Source: Pseudalkalibacillus decolorationis (lineage in GTDB: Bacteria > Bacillota > Bacilli > Bacillales > Fictibacillaceae). Taken from it: DNA of 64,000 bases. Both the position numbers and the translations under genes were made by a program. The stretch's first letter is position 1. Each line of letters opens with the position of its first letter. Shown here in pieces: positions 21,731-31,021 of this stretch. Location: assembly GCF_024609785.1 (NCBI RefSeq), contig NZ_JANHJQ010000020.1, positions 16,647 through 80,646 on the forward strand. The letters run 5' to 3'. The notes beneath the pieces are model-generated. The model saw nothing but the letters and a program-made list of their open reading frames with translations, had not been told where the DNA came from and made no database searches.

Positions 21731-23164
21731 ATGCATTTTGAAACGATTATAGGACTTGAGGTCCACGCAGAATTGAAAACGAACTCAAAGATTTTTTGTA
21801 GCTGTTCAACCGATTTCGGTGCACCACCAAACACACACGTTTGTCCGATCTGTCTCGGCCATCCTGGTGTTTTGCCGGTTGTGAACAAGCAAGCTGTTGA
21901 CTTTGCGATGCGCGCTGCAATGGCACTAAATTGTGAAATCACTCGCGAAACGAAGTTTGATCGTAAGAATTATTTTTACCCGGACAACCCGAAAGCGTAC
22001 CAAATTTCTCAGTTCGACAAGCCAATCGGTGAAAACGGCTGGATCGAAATCGAAGTCGAAGGCGAAAAAAAACGAATCGGAATTACCCGTCTTCATATGG
22101 AAGAGGATGCAGGCAAATCGATGCACGCAGAGGATGGATCTCACTCATTGGTAGACTTGAATCGACAAGGAACACCGCTCGTTGAAATCGTTTCAGAGCC
22201 GGACTTGAGAACGCCTGAGGAAGCTTATGCATACCTTGAAAAGCTGAAAGCGATTTTACAATATACGGACGTTTCGGACTGTAAAATGGAGGAAGGTTCT
22301 TTGCGTTGTGACGCGAACATCTCACTACGTCCAGTCGGTCAGGAAAAATTCGGAACAAAGGCCGAACTGAAGAACCTGAACTCATTTGCGAATGTGCAAA
22401 AAGGACTTGCATTCGAAGAAGTTCGTCAGGAAAAAGAACTGCTGACGGGCGGGGAAATTTTACAAGAGACACGCCGATTCGATGAAACGTCGAAGAAGAC
22501 GATCTTGATGCGTGTCAAGGAAGGATCGGACGACTATCGTTACTTCCCGGAGCCAGACCTTGTCGGACTTTCGATTGATGAGGCATGGATTGAGCGGGTG
22601 AAGTCAGAGATCCCAGAGCTTCCGGATGCTCGGAAGAAGCGTTACATGGATGAGCTTGGACTCCCTGCATACGATGCAATCGTACTCACGCAGTCGAAGA
22701 AAATGTCCGATTACTTTGAAGAAGTGCTCGCGAACGGTGCGGATGCGAAGGCTGCTTCGAACTGGATGATGGGCGAAGTATCTGCTTATTTGAATGCAGA
22801 ATACAAAGAGATTGATGAAGTCGCTCTCACTCCAGAAGGGCTCGCGAAAATGATCGAGCTTATTGAGAAAGGTACGATTTCGTCTAAGATTGCGAAGAAG
22901 GTCTTTAAAGAGTTGATCGAAAAAGGCGGTGATCCAGAAGTCATCGTTAAGGAAAAAGGACTCGTGCAAATTTCCGATGAAGGTGAACTTCGTGGGATTG
23001 TCTCAGGGATCCTTGATGAAAACGAACAGTCAATTGTTGATTTTAAGAATGGTAAGGATCGCGCACTTGGATTCCTCGTCGGCCAGGTAATGAAGGCGAC
23101 TAGAGGAAAAGCGAACCCACCTATGGTCAACAAACTTATCATAGAAGAAATGGAAAAAAGATAG
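21731..23164 (+). CDS. gatB: Aspartyl/glutamyl-tRNA amidotransferase subunit B
   Basis: This 477-residue GatB phosphorylates the misacylated Glu/Asp-tRNA and receives ammonia from GatA. The N-terminal [15 protein letters not shown], the zinc-site region FCSCSTDF ... CPICLGHPG and the kinase-core region [10 protein letters not shown] are present. The C-terminal YqeY-like tail domain ends in [13 protein letters not shown]. The ribosome binding site GGGGGGAG precedes the ATG. A terminator ends the gatCAB operon. Confidence 0.97.
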   Translation: MHFETIIGLEVHAELKTNSKIFCSCSTDFGAPPNTHVCPICLGHPGVLPVVNKQAVDFAMRAAMALNCEITRETKFDRKNYFYPDNPKAYQISQFDKPIGENGWIEIEVEGEKKRIGITRLHMEEDAGKSMHAEDGSHSLVDLNRQGTPLVEIVSEPDLRTPEEAYAYLEKLKAILQYTDVSDCKMEEGSLRCDANISLRPVGQEKFGTKAELKNLNSFANVQKGLAFEEVRQEKELLTGGEILQETRRFDETSKKTILMRVKEGSDDYRYFPEPDLVGLSIDEAWIERVKSEIPELPDARKKRYMDELGLPAYDAIVLTQSKKMSDYFEEVLANGADAKAASNWMMGEVSAYLNAEYKEIDEVALTPEGLAKMIELIEKGTISSKIAKKVFKELIEKGGDPEVIVKEKGLVQISDEGELRGIVSGILDENEQSIVDFKNGKDRALGFLVGQVMKATRGKANPPMVNKLIIEEMEKR

Positions 23165-23176
23165 ATAGAAGATAGA

Positions 23177-23202
23177 AAAAGGCCCTTTAAGGGGGCTTTT
23201 TT
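23177..23202 (+). terminator. Terminator after gatB
   Basis: AAGGCCC and GGGGGCTT flank a 5-nt loop and are followed by TTTT. Confidence 0.85.
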
Positions 23203-23252
23203 CATGAGTAAGTATAAAAAATTGCTGCATAGATGTGATGTCTAGCTCATCA
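23203..23252. repeat. Fragment of family A intergenic repeat
   Basis: AGTAAGTATAAAAAATTGC is followed by CATAGATGTGATGTCTAGCTC, which corresponds to the left third of the 7354-7516 element. The rest of the element is missing. It again starts at a terminator. Confidence 0.6.
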
Positions 23253-23417
23253 GAATGGATTTTTCAACTTTGCATTTTACAAAGAAGGTCACTATAATAA
23301 GATGGACTGGAATACAGTAGTAGTAATAGAAGTATGAGTTCAGAAAGCGATGTCTTTTTGAACATACTCTTTATGAATCTGATTTATGAATCTGAAATGT
23401 GAAAAACAGGTGATCCC

Positions 23418-24353
23418 ATGAAACGAGCACGATTAATCTACAATCCGACATCAGGTCGTGAACAAGTCAAACGACAATTACCATATATTTTAGGAAAGCT
23501 GGAACAAGCCGGTTACGAAACATCGACGCATGCAACATGCCCTGATGAGGGTGACGCAACTAGGGCCGCTCGCTTAGCGGTGGAACGTGAATTTGACCTT
23601 GTCATTGCAGCAGGTGGGGATGGAACTATTTACGAAGTCATAAATGGAATGGCGGAGCAGCCGAGACGTCCAAAGTTTGGAATTATTCCAGCTGGCACTA
23701 CGAACGATTTTGCTCGTGCACTTGGTGTTCCGCGTACAATTGAGAAAGCGGTCGAGGTCTTATGTGCAGGCATTGAAATCCCGGTCGATATCGGGCGTGT
23801 CAATGATAAGTACTTCGTCAACATTGCAGGCGGTGGAAAGCTAACAGAGCTTACCTATCAGGTCCCTAGCCAGATGAAAACGATGATTGGGCAACTTGCC
23901 TACTATTTGAAAGGGATGGAAATGCTTCCGTCCATTCGCCCGACAAACGTTAAGATCGAGTACGATGATAAAGTGTTCGAAGGCGAAATCATGCTGTTTT
24001 TAGTAGCAAATACGAACTCTATCGGTGGATTTGAAAAACTCGCACCCTTATCAGAGTTCAATGATGGATACTTTGACCTTGTGATTTTAAAGAAAGCAAA
24101 CCTAGCTGAGTTTATCCGGATAGCAACCCTTGCACTTAAAGGAGATCACATCAGAGATTCACACATCATCTATGAGAAAGCACGCCATATCAAAATCCAT
24201 ACAGATGAAAAAATGCAGTTGAATCTTGATGGGGAATTCGGAGGGTTGTTACCTGGAGAGTTCTTGAACTTACGGCACCACTTCCAAATGCTTGTACCGA
24301 GAGAACGATTTGAAAACATACCTCAATTGGAAGAGCATGACGAACTTGATTGA
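23418..24353 (+). CDS. dgkB: Diacylglycerol kinase DgkB
   Basis: This 311-residue lipid kinase of the DAGK catalytic family phosphorylates diacylglycerol released by lipoteichoic acid synthesis and returns it to phospholipid synthesis. The nucleotide-binding motif AAGGDGTIYEVINGM is near residue 60 and GIIPAGTTNDFARALG near 85; YNPTSGRE is at the N-terminus. CAGGTGATCCC precedes the ATG. The position after gatB matches yerQ/dgkB of B. subtilis, although the yerO-swrC genes between them there are absent here. Confidence 0.94.
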   Translation: MKRARLIYNPTSGREQVKRQLPYILGKLEQAGYETSTHATCPDEGDATRAARLAVEREFDLVIAAGGDGTIYEVINGMAEQPRRPKFGIIPAGTTNDFARALGVPRTIEKAVEVLCAGIEIPVDIGRVNDKYFVNIAGGGKLTELTYQVPSQMKTMIGQLAYYLKGMEMLPSIRPTNVKIEYDDKVFEGEIMLFLVANTNSIGGFEKLAPLSEFNDGYFDLVILKKANLAEFIRIATLALKGDHIRDSHIIYEKARHIKIHTDEKMQLNLDGEFGGLLPGEFLNLRHHFQMLVPRERFENIPQLEEHDELD

Positions 24354-24398
24354 GATTTAAAAGTTGTAAGAGATTAATTAATTTAAAGTTATCAATTT

Positions 24399-24465
24399 AA
24401 ACTGACCCAAGCGTTCTGCGGCCCCATATTTTTTGGGGAAAGGAACGGAAGGGGTCAGTTTTTTT
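24399..24465 (+). terminator. Terminator after dgkB
   Basis: AAACTGACCC and GGGTCAGTTT form the outer stem, with an inner hairpin CCCCATATTTTTTGGGG, and T-residues follow. Confidence 0.85.
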
Positions 24466-24525
24466 AAAAAGATCAGAAGGTATAGTCCAGTTGTAATTTA
24501 TCAAAAACTAAAGGAGTGAAGCCTA

Positions 24526-25089
24526 ATGTCACAACGATCCGAAAAGGAAAAAATGCTGAACGGGGAATTGTACGTTGCTTGGGATGAGGAATTGACGAAA
24601 GACCGCGAGCTTGCGAGACAATTGACGCGGTTGTTCAATGAGACAATTGAGACTGAGTACGGGCGTCGAACGGAACTTTTAAAAGAGTTACTTGGCTCCA
24701 CAGGCACTGTAGTTAATATTGAGCCTAGTTTCAAGTGTGATTATGGGTTTAACATCCATGTCGGTGAAAACTTTTATGCGAACTTTGACTGTGTCATTTT
24801 GGATGTGTGCGAGGTGCGATTCGGGGATAATTGCATGCTTGGGCCTGGTGTCCATATTTACACCGCGACACATCCCTTGAATGCGGTCGAACGAAATACT
24901 GGAAGAGAATACGGAAAACCAGTCGTGATTGGCAACAATGTTTGGATTGGTGGAAAAGCTGTCATCACCCCTGGAGTTAGGATAGGAGACGATGTAGTAA
25001 TTGCATCAGGTGCAGTTGTTACAAAGGATGTCCCTGCTAATGTCGTAGTCGGCGGAAACCCAGCGAAAATTATCAAGCAACTAACATAA
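24526..25089 (+). CDS. maa: Maltose O-acetyltransferase-like hexapeptide transferase
   Basis: This 187-residue protein has the N-terminal Mac domain ([18 protein letters not shown]) followed by a left-handed parallel beta-helix of hexapeptide repeats with the catalytic histidine in [12 protein letters not shown] and the C-terminal PAKIIKQ. It should acetylate maltose or glucose from acetyl-CoA; galactoside or xenobiotic acetylation is an alternative within the family. AAAGGAGTGAAG precedes the ATG. It appears monocistronic, between the dgkB terminator and the T-box promoter. Confidence 0.9.
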   Translation: MSQRSEKEKMLNGELYVAWDEELTKDRELARQLTRLFNETIETEYGRRTELLKELLGSTGTVVNIEPSFKCDYGFNIHVGENFYANFDCVILDVCEVRFGDNCMLGPGVHIYTATHPLNAVERNTGREYGKPVVIGNNVWIGGKAVITPGVRIGDDVVIASGAVVTKDVPANVVVGGNPAKIIKQLT

Positions 25090-25190
25090 CGGCATACGAA
25101 TTTTAAAACATATCGAACAATCGCGAAATCTAATGAGCAGGTGAACTTATGGATTTTTCTAATTGAGGCTATAATGTTTGTATAAGTGTC

Positions 25191-25220
25191 TTGACAAAAA
25201 TTGTGAATATCAAGTATAGT
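25191..25220 (+). promoter_or_regulatory. SigA promoter of the T-box/proS transcript
   Basis: TTGACA at 25191-25196 and TATAGT at 25215-25220 are 18 nt apart. The T-box leader starts about 20 bp downstream. Confidence 0.8.
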
Positions 25221-25240
25221 ACTTAAAAAATACATACATT

Positions 25241-25480
25241 CGTTGAAGAGGATTAGTAAAGTACGCGTGTCTTTTAAAGAGAGGGAGCCATTGGTGCGAG
25301 GCTTCTAAAGAACAGCATTTGAACCTGCCTCTGAGTTCTGAATCAGATCATCCATTATAAATGTGAAGATTCAGCGGTGATACCGTTATCTAGATGAGAG
25401 TACAAAGCACCATTTGGCTTTGTAAATTAGGGTGGTACCGCCAAGACCTTGGTCCCTTACGTGGGATTAGGGTCTTTTTG
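25241..25480 (+). promoter_or_regulatory. T-box leader with CCU (proline) specifier
   Basis: Stem I opens with GAGGATTAGTAAAG (the AGTA loop-E element) and closes with CCTCT. The specifier loop reads GAA-CCT-G, placing a proline codon at 25324-25326. The T-box sequence AGGGTGGTACCGC is at 25429-25441 and pairs with the NCCA end of uncharged tRNA. An intrinsic terminator with arms AAGACC and GGTCTT, an inner TCCC/GGGA pair and a T-run is at 25443-25479. Uncharged tRNA(Pro) would allow read-through into proS. Confidence 0.9.
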
Positions 25481-25744
25481 CTGTTCGATTATAACGTTAG
25501 ATAGGCTTAAATCTAAACGGATAAGAGATTGGGGGATTCATTGCTGCTTTGGATAGACTTTCATTTCGCCACGGTAGTGCAATCAAAATATAAGTTCGGC
25601 ATGGGTTTAAAGTTACAAGATGAAGATTTACAGACGTAAATCTCCCTTTTTACAAAAAATCTATCGGCTTTTAGTTGTGTAGTCGGGTGTAGTCATAAAA
25701 AGTTCAATAAATGCTCTAGTCAAAACGGATTTCCGTCCGTTTTG

Positions 25745-25920
25745 TTCACCTAAATGAATTTTATCAGCCGAACTTTGATTTATTCATCCGAGTTTCTCGG
25801 TTTTCGGCCAAACTCAGGTTTATTCAGCTAAGTTTTCCGCATTTCAGCCAAACTGAGATTTATTCAGCCGAGGTTCCCGGTTTTCAGCCAAACTTGAAGT
25901 TTATTCAGCCAAACCACGAC
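25745..25920. repeat. Imperfect tandem repeat of ATTCAGCC type (family B)
   Basis: Four to five units of about 35-40 nt, each with TTTATTCAGCCGA or a variant and an inner TTTCAGCCAAACT, lie between the T-box terminator and proS. The rest of the gap 25481-25744 shows no gene and no second promoter I can defend. The repeat is part of the proS leader if transcription starts at the T-box promoter. Confidence 0.75.
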
Positions 25921-25957
25921 TCAATAGCTCTATAATAAAAACAAGAGGTGACTAACA

Positions 25958-27391
25958 ATGTCAAAAAAGGAGTTTGTTAAAGATGTAACTGCAATGGAGG
26001 ATGATTTTGCCCAATGGTACACGGACGTGGTCAAAAAAGCAGACCTCATCGACTATTCGAGTGTTCGAGGTTCAATGATCATTCGCCCATATGGCTACGC
26101 ATTATGGGAAAATATCAAGAGTGCTCTCGACCGCAGCATCAAAGAAACTGGGCACGAAAACATTTATATGCCGCTGTTCATACCGGAAAGTCTGCTTCAA
26201 AAAGAAAAGGATCACGTCGAAGGGTTCGCGCCTGAGGTAGCCTGGGTTACCCATGGCGGTGACGAACAACTGCAGGAACGCCTTTGCGTGCGCCCGACTT
26301 CCGAAGTTCTTTTTTGCGAGCATTATAAGAATATCATCCACTCATATCGAGACCTACCGAAGCTTTATAACCAGTGGTCAAATGTCGTACGGTGGGAAAA
26401 AACGACCCGTCCGTTCCTGCGTACACTTGAGTTCCTTTGGCAGGAAGGTCATACGTGCCATGCTACGAGTGAAGACGCGCATGAAGAAACGACGAAAATG
26501 ATTAACGTATACGCGAATCTGTGTGAAGACCTTCTCGCGATCCCAGTCATTAAAGGTCAGAAGACGGAAAAAGAAAAATTTGCTGGCGCGAATTTTACGT
26601 ATACGATTGAAAGCTTGATGCACGATGGAAAGGCACTTCAATCAGGTACTTCCCACCATCTTGGTGACGGATTCGCTCGCTCATTCGGGATTCAATACAG
26701 CGATAAAGATGGTGAGCTTCAGTACGTTCACCAAACGTCGTGGGGTTTCACAACACGAATCATTGGCGCGATGATTATGGTCCATGGAGACAACCGAGGA
26801 CTCGTCATTCCGCCAAGAGTGGCACCAACTCAATTGATGATCGTCCCGATCGCACAGCATAAAGAAGGAGTTCTGGATTTTGCTTATGACTTAAAAGAAA
26901 AACTTACGAGCACGGTGCGTGTCGATATTGATGCAAGTGATAAAAAGCCTGGCTGGAAGTTCAACGAGTATGAAATGAAAGGGATACCACTCCGACTTGA
27001 AGTCGGTCCAAAGGATATTGAAAAAGGTCAAGTCGTTCTTGCACGAAGAGATACAGGTGAAAAGCTCTTCATCCCGCTTGATGAGCTCGAAGCAAAAATT
27101 AGCGAGCTGCTCGAGGAAATCCAAGCTAACCTTTATAACAAGGCGAAACAACTCCGCGAAGATAAAACGTCAATCGCCATCACAATGGAGGAATTCACAG
27201 ACACGCTCACAAACAAGCCAGGCTTCATCAAAGCAATGTGGTGCGGTAAGAACGAATGTGAGGAAAAGATCAAGGAAGAAACGAGTGCAACGTCACGATG
27301 TATGCCATTTGAACAAGAAGGACTGTCCGACAAATGTGTATACTGCGGTGAAAAGGCCCGGCACATGGTTTACTGGGGAAAAGCGTATTAA
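25958..27391 (+). CDS. proS: Prolyl-tRNA synthetase, archaeal/eukaryotic-like type
   Basis: This 477-residue class II aminoacyl-tRNA synthetase lacks the large editing insertion of the long bacterial ProRS (about 565 residues). It belongs to the short type with an extra C-terminal zinc-binding domain (CGKNECEEK ... CVYCGEKA) and the terminal Tyr (WGKAY). The class II motifs include [13 protein letters not shown] and the [10 protein letters not shown] region. AGAGGTGACTAAC precedes the ATG. The Pro T-box upstream suggests induction on proline limitation; in related bacilli such a gene can be a second, inducible ProRS. Whether a housekeeping copy exists elsewhere is not visible. Confidence 0.95.
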   Translation: MSKKEFVKDVTAMEDDFAQWYTDVVKKADLIDYSSVRGSMIIRPYGYALWENIKSALDRSIKETGHENIYMPLFIPESLLQKEKDHVEGFAPEVAWVTHGGDEQLQERLCVRPTSEVLFCEHYKNIIHSYRDLPKLYNQWSNVVRWEKTTRPFLRTLEFLWQEGHTCHATSEDAHEETTKMINVYANLCEDLLAIPVIKGQKTEKEKFAGANFTYTIESLMHDGKALQSGTSHHLGDGFARSFGIQYSDKDGELQYVHQTSWGFTTRIIGAMIMVHGDNRGLVIPPRVAPTQLMIVPIAQHKEGVLDFAYDLKEKLTSTVRVDIDASDKKPGWKFNEYEMKGIPLRLEVGPKDIEKGQVVLARRDTGEKLFIPLDELEAKISELLEEIQANLYNKAKQLREDKTSIAITMEEFTDTLTNKPGFIKAMWCGKNECEEKIKEETSATSRCMPFEQEGLSDKCVYCGEKARHMVYWGKAY

Positions 27392-27402
27392 AGTTACAAC
27401 TT

Positions 27403-27445
27403 AAAAGGGAGCTGTGTCCTAACTTGGGAGCGGCTTCTTTTTTTT
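27403..27445 (+). terminator. Terminator after proS
   Basis: AAAGGGAGCTG pairs, with G-U pairs, with CGGCTTCTTTT across a 16-nt loop, and a T-run follows. Confidence 0.7.
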
Positions 27446-27449
27446 AGTG

Positions 27450-27570
27450 AAAGAACGTTTCTAGTTCCAGCGCCCGGGTGCTCGAGGTCGTTTCAATTTG
27501 TGGTAACACGCTTCCTGAGTGCCCTTCAAGTGACCTTCGTGGCTAACCATGGTACTTCCGCTTTTTTTAT
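27450..27570. repeat. Diverged family A intergenic repeat
   Basis: TTCTAGTTCCAGCGCCCGGGTG, CAAGTGACCTTCGTGGCTAA and the final ACTTCCGCTTTTTTTAT follow the order of the other family A copies, with the centre replaced. It directly follows the proS terminator. Confidence 0.65.
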
Positions 27571-27661
27571 AGCAAATGGAAAGCTTTTCAAAAAATAATA
27601 AGTCACAGTTAATGGGGCTCATGGTAAAATACGGTTATATCTTACATATTCATAGGGGTGA

Positions 27662-28345
27662 ATGATGGGAATGGACCTAACTATTTTACATATTGAAGAT
27701 GATCCAGAAATCGGTTCATGGGTGAGCGAGTTTATGACGGAACGGGGGTATAAGGTCATTTGGATCAATTCTGGACATAACGCACTCGAACATATGGAGG
27801 GGGCGGACATTGTCATTTTAGACATCATGCTCCCGGGTTTAGACGGTTATACAATCGGTCAAAGACTTAAGCAAAAGTACCCTGAAAAGCCAATCATGAT
27901 GCTGACGGCAAGAACGTCAATTGAAGATAAGCTTCAGGGACTTTCGTTTGCAGATGACTATATGACGAAGCCGTATCACCCTGATGAGCTCGAAGCCAGG
28001 ATTCAAGTTCTATTGAGGCGATCAGGCGCTGTTTCACCAGAGCTTTTACAGCTAGGGCATTTGAGTATAGACCGGAAAGCGAACCGTATACTGAATTCAA
28101 AAACGAATACGGAAGTTACCCTGACCGGTAAGCAGTTCCATATCTTTATGTATCTCTTGGATCACCCGAATCAAATTTTGACCCAAACACAAATCTATGA
28201 AGCAGTATGGGAGGATCCCTACATTAAAGGAGACAAAACGCTTATGGTACACATCCGACATTTGCGTGAAAAAATCGAGCTTGATGCCAGTAGTCCACAA
28301 ATTATCGAGACGGTTCGCGGAATTGGATACAGGTTGAAGGAATGA
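27662..28345 (+). CDS. OmpR/PhoB-type response regulator
   Basis: This regulator of up to 227 residues has an N-terminal receiver domain with acidic pair ED/D at 12-14, phospho-acceptor Asp54 in VILDIMLPGLDG, Thr in MMLTAR and Lys in MTKPYHPDE. The C-terminal winged helix ends in IETVRGIGYRLKE. AGGGGTG at 27653-27660 fits ATG 27671 or 27665 better than the first ATG at 27662, so the true N-terminus may be three residues shorter. Its stop overlaps the kinase start (ATGA). The three membrane proteins downstream are the likely targets. Confidence 0.94.
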   Translation: MMGMDLTILHIEDDPEIGSWVSEFMTERGYKVIWINSGHNALEHMEGADIVILDIMLPGLDGYTIGQRLKQKYPEKPIMMLTARTSIEDKLQGLSFADDYMTKPYHPDELEARIQVLLRRSGAVSPELLQLGHLSIDRKANRILNSKTNTEVTLTGKQFHIFMYLLDHPNQILTQTQIYEAVWEDPYIKGDKTLMVHIRHLREKIELDASSPQIIETVRGIGYRLKE

Positions 28346-29661
28346 ATATTCGAAGGTCTCTTGTCACCAAGTATTTGTTGATTGTGGTAGCATCTTTGTT
28401 GATGTGGCCTATTTTACCAGCAATCTATTATTTACCTGACCTTGTGTTTAAACAAGATTCATTACATGAGACACAGGATTTAGAAGAAATGTGGAAGGAC
28501 GCTGCTGAACAACTAAATGGAGCTGACGAGAGCACAATTAATGGACAGCTCGGTACTATACAAGACCGTTATCCAGAAGCACAACTCTTTTGGGTCGACG
28601 AAGCTGGAGAAACCCATTTTATCGAAAAGAAGCTTGAGGATGTACCCGATCAATGGACTCACCTCAGCCTAGTCAACTATATGGAAAATAAAAAGGAACA
28701 TGGTATATACACGTTGACAGCTCCGATTGGGATAGATGGCATACAAGGATTTATCGTTTTTCAGCTACCGATATCCAATACATCGCTAGCGATTGAGCCT
28801 TATAGTCAATCTCTTATAATCATTATTGTCGTTGTTGGAGTGTCGTTGGTGGTGGTTTCTTTGTTGTTCTTTTTAAGTATTCGTAAAAGACTTATTCAGC
28901 TTCAAACCGCGATGTCTGAAACTGGGGCAAATGGTATTCCTGACGAGGTTGACATTAATAACAGCGATGAAATCGGACAACTGGAAAAGGCCTTTAACAG
29001 GATGGTTACTCAATTGAGAGACAGTAAAGAAAGGGAGCAGGAGGAAGAGCGCCTTCGAAAACAATTGATCGCCAATATATCCCACGATTTACGTACACCA
29101 TTAACCGTCATTCAGCAGCATGCTTATACGGTTCAGAGTAACCCTTCATCACCAAGAGCAGCATCATCAATGCAAATCATCATCAATAAACTCAATAATG
29201 TCGGAAAATTACTCGAAAACCTACTTACCTATACATTACTTTCAGCTGGAAAGTACCCGTTTGAGACGAAAACCGTCGATGTTATTGAGGAATTACGTAA
29301 TGCTGTAGCCGAATGGTACCCTGTTTTTGAAAAGGAAGGCTTTCATGTGGAAGTAGAATTGCGGGATCAAACGTTAAACTGGAAGGTCGATCCGTTATGG
29401 CTACGTTGTATATTCGAAAACCTATTTCAAAACGTGATCAGACATGCCAAATCTGGTCAATATGTAGGCATTGAAACCGCTGAACGAGATGGAATGCTGT
29501 ACCTTTTAATAAAAGATAAAGGACGAGGGATGGAGTACAGTTCAGAAGCGAAAGGGGCAGGCATCGGACTGTCAATCGTATCTCTCATGACGAAAGAAAT
29601 GGACATAGAATGGGACGTATCCAGTTCTTCAAACGGGACACTCCATTATTTAAGCCAATAA
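28342..29661 (+). CDS. Sensor histidine kinase of the OmpR-type pair
   Basis: This 439-residue kinase has TM1 at about residues 10-30, an extracytoplasmic domain of about 125 residues, TM2 at about 155-178, a HAMP domain, the H-box NISHDLRTPLTVIQ with His248, and an ATPase domain with ENLFQNVIRHA, DKGRGM and GAGIGLSIV. The gene overlaps the regulator by 4 bp. The sensor domain gives no hint of the signal. Confidence 0.94.
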   Translation: MNIRRSLVTKYLLIVVASLLMWPILPAIYYLPDLVFKQDSLHETQDLEEMWKDAAEQLNGADESTINGQLGTIQDRYPEAQLFWVDEAGETHFIEKKLEDVPDQWTHLSLVNYMENKKEHGIYTLTAPIGIDGIQGFIVFQLPISNTSLAIEPYSQSLIIIIVVVGVSLVVVSLLFFLSIRKRLIQLQTAMSETGANGIPDEVDINNSDEIGQLEKAFNRMVTQLRDSKEREQEEERLRKQLIANISHDLRTPLTVIQQHAYTVQSNPSSPRAASSMQIIINKLNNVGKLLENLLTYTLLSAGKYPFETKTVDVIEELRNAVAEWYPVFEKEGFHVEVELRDQTLNWKVDPLWLRCIFENLFQNVIRHAKSGQYVGIETAERDGMLYLLIKDKGRGMEYSSEAKGAGIGLSIVSLMTKEMDIEWDVSSSSNGTLHYLSQ

Positions 29662-29684
29662 TTAAACTAGATTTAAACTTCAGG

Positions 29685-29728
29685 TCACCTCGATTTTCCA
29701 TTTGCTGAGTACAATGGTATCGAGGTGA
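29685..29728 (+). promoter_or_regulatory. Hairpin that hides the ribosome binding site of the next gene
   Basis: TCACCTCGAT (29685-29694) is perfectly complementary to ATCGAGGTGA (29719-29728), with a 24-nt loop. The right arm contains the Shine-Dalgarno GAGGTGA of the gene starting at 29735. No T-run follows, only TTTATT, so a translation-control hairpin is more likely than a terminator, though weak termination after the kinase is possible. Confidence 0.6.
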
Positions 29729-29734
29729 TTTATT

Positions 29735-30244
29735 ATGGAAATTAAACGAATGAAATGGGCTGGATATACAGCCTGCGTAACAGCATTATTGTATGCCCTT
29801 CCGCACTTTTGGTGGGGTCTTGGAGTGCCGCTCGCTTTTCCAGGAGACTTCGATACAGCTCCAAATGACTTCTGGTCTCGTGCGATCGGTTTTTGGGGAA
29901 TGGGAGGTCTCTCTGTTTTCGCAGCGATGTTTGCGCTTGCTTTTTCAAAGTCTTGGGGTAACCGAATTCCAAGATGGTTGTTGATTGTTCCCGCTTGGAT
30001 CGGTTCCATCGGACTTTCAGTATGGGGCTTTAGCTATTTTGTCCTTCAATTTCAACTCGCGATCGGGCGTGTCGTCGCCGCTCCAGCATTTGTTGTCCAA
30101 GATTCAAGTCCAATGGCTGCATGGGGTTACGTTTGGTATGGACTCTTTCTTGTATGGGGCATTTCACTAGGTATTGCCGCACATCATGCAAGAAAGCTTC
30201 AGCAGCAAACTTATGTTACTTCAAGGGATAGTTTGAAAGTGTGA
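29735..30244 (+). CDS. Polytopic membrane protein, paralogue 1 of 3
   Basis: This 169-residue protein has four membrane segments at about residues 8-28, 50-70, 83-105 and 127-147. It begins with a WAGYTACVTALLYALPHFWWGLG block and has conserved spots shared with the next two genes: a Gly-Pro-rich loop, NRIPRWLLIVPAW, and a final W-F-W-G-L helix ending in AAHHARK. I do not know its function. It follows a two-component system, and the translation start is hidden in a hairpin. Confidence 0.75.
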   Translation: MEIKRMKWAGYTACVTALLYALPHFWWGLGVPLAFPGDFDTAPNDFWSRAIGFWGMGGLSVFAAMFALAFSKSWGNRIPRWLLIVPAWIGSIGLSVWGFSYFVLQFQLAIGRVVAAPAFVVQDSSPMAAWGYVWYGLFLVWGISLGIAAHHARKLQQQTYVTSRDSLKV

Positions 30245-30304
30245 TGATTTACTAGCGGCGGGATTGTGAAGTTTTGAGCATAATAAAACAGGAGGTATGT
30301 AAAA

Positions 30305-30973
30305 GTGAATGATCTTAACATTGAGGTAGCTACTACTAAGACAAAATTTAGTTCCTTTGAACGTTTTACAAAGACATCGGTATGGCCTGCATACGTAGGT
30401 TGTATCTGGGCGTTCGTGTATGCGGTTTTCGCTCGATTTTATCAAGCTGCAGGTGGACAAATTGGTCTGGCAGGCGAATTTAAAGATCCTTCAGGGTTTT
30501 ACACTGCAAGTTACATCTCTGGGGTCATCATCATGATTTGTGGAACCATTTTGATTACGCTCGTCAAGCCATGGAGTAGGGTTGTTCCGGAATGGGTGCC
30601 GATAATGGGAGGTAGAAAGATCCACAGGCTAATTATACTAATCCCCACTCTTATCTGTACTGCTTTTTTAATTGCACACGGTGTCAGCGGTATGATTACA
30701 AAGGCCTTTTTATTGGCAGGGATCATTACAATCAAATTTCCTGGCTGGCATGTACTCGATGTTCAAAGTCTAGCTTTATGGGATCTTTTCATTTATGAGC
30801 CATGGTTTATCATAATGGGTATTTTGGCAGGATTAACAGCTGCTCATTATGCGCAATCCGCTAGTGTTTCCCATTCTACTTCCAGAAGAGGGACCATTCT
30901 ATATATGATTTCCGTTTTACTACTGACTACGCTTTTTGTTCTCGCGATTATATTCGACTTCGGGAAAATATGA
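30305..30973 (+). CDS. Polytopic membrane protein, paralogue 2 of 3
   Basis: This 222-residue protein has five or six membrane segments. It shares with its neighbours the WPAYVGCIWAFVYAVFARFY start, the VVPEWVPIMGGRKIHRLIILIP loop and the W-x-I-x-G-I-LAGLTAAHYAQ end. The start is GTG 30305, preceded by CAGGAGGTATG. An extra C-terminal helix (ISVLLLTTLFVLAIIF) is not in paralogue 1. The function is unknown. Confidence 0.75.
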   Translation: MNDLNIEVATTKTKFSSFERFTKTSVWPAYVGCIWAFVYAVFARFYQAAGGQIGLAGEFKDPSGFYTASYISGVIIMICGTILITLVKPWSRVVPEWVPIMGGRKIHRLIILIPTLICTAFLIAHGVSGMITKAFLLAGIITIKFPGWHVLDVQSLALWDLFIYEPWFIIMGILAGLTAAHYAQSASVSHSTSRRGTILYMISVLLLTTLFVLAIIFDFGKI

Positions 30974-31021
30974 TAAATCAGCTTCATTATTCTTAAACTT
31001 TTTTGAAGGAGTTGTACTGTC

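Noticed and set aside
25500-25740. Possible second riboswitch or small gene in the proS leader
   Set aside because: No second T-box motif, conserved aptamer or open frame with a ribosome binding site could be found.
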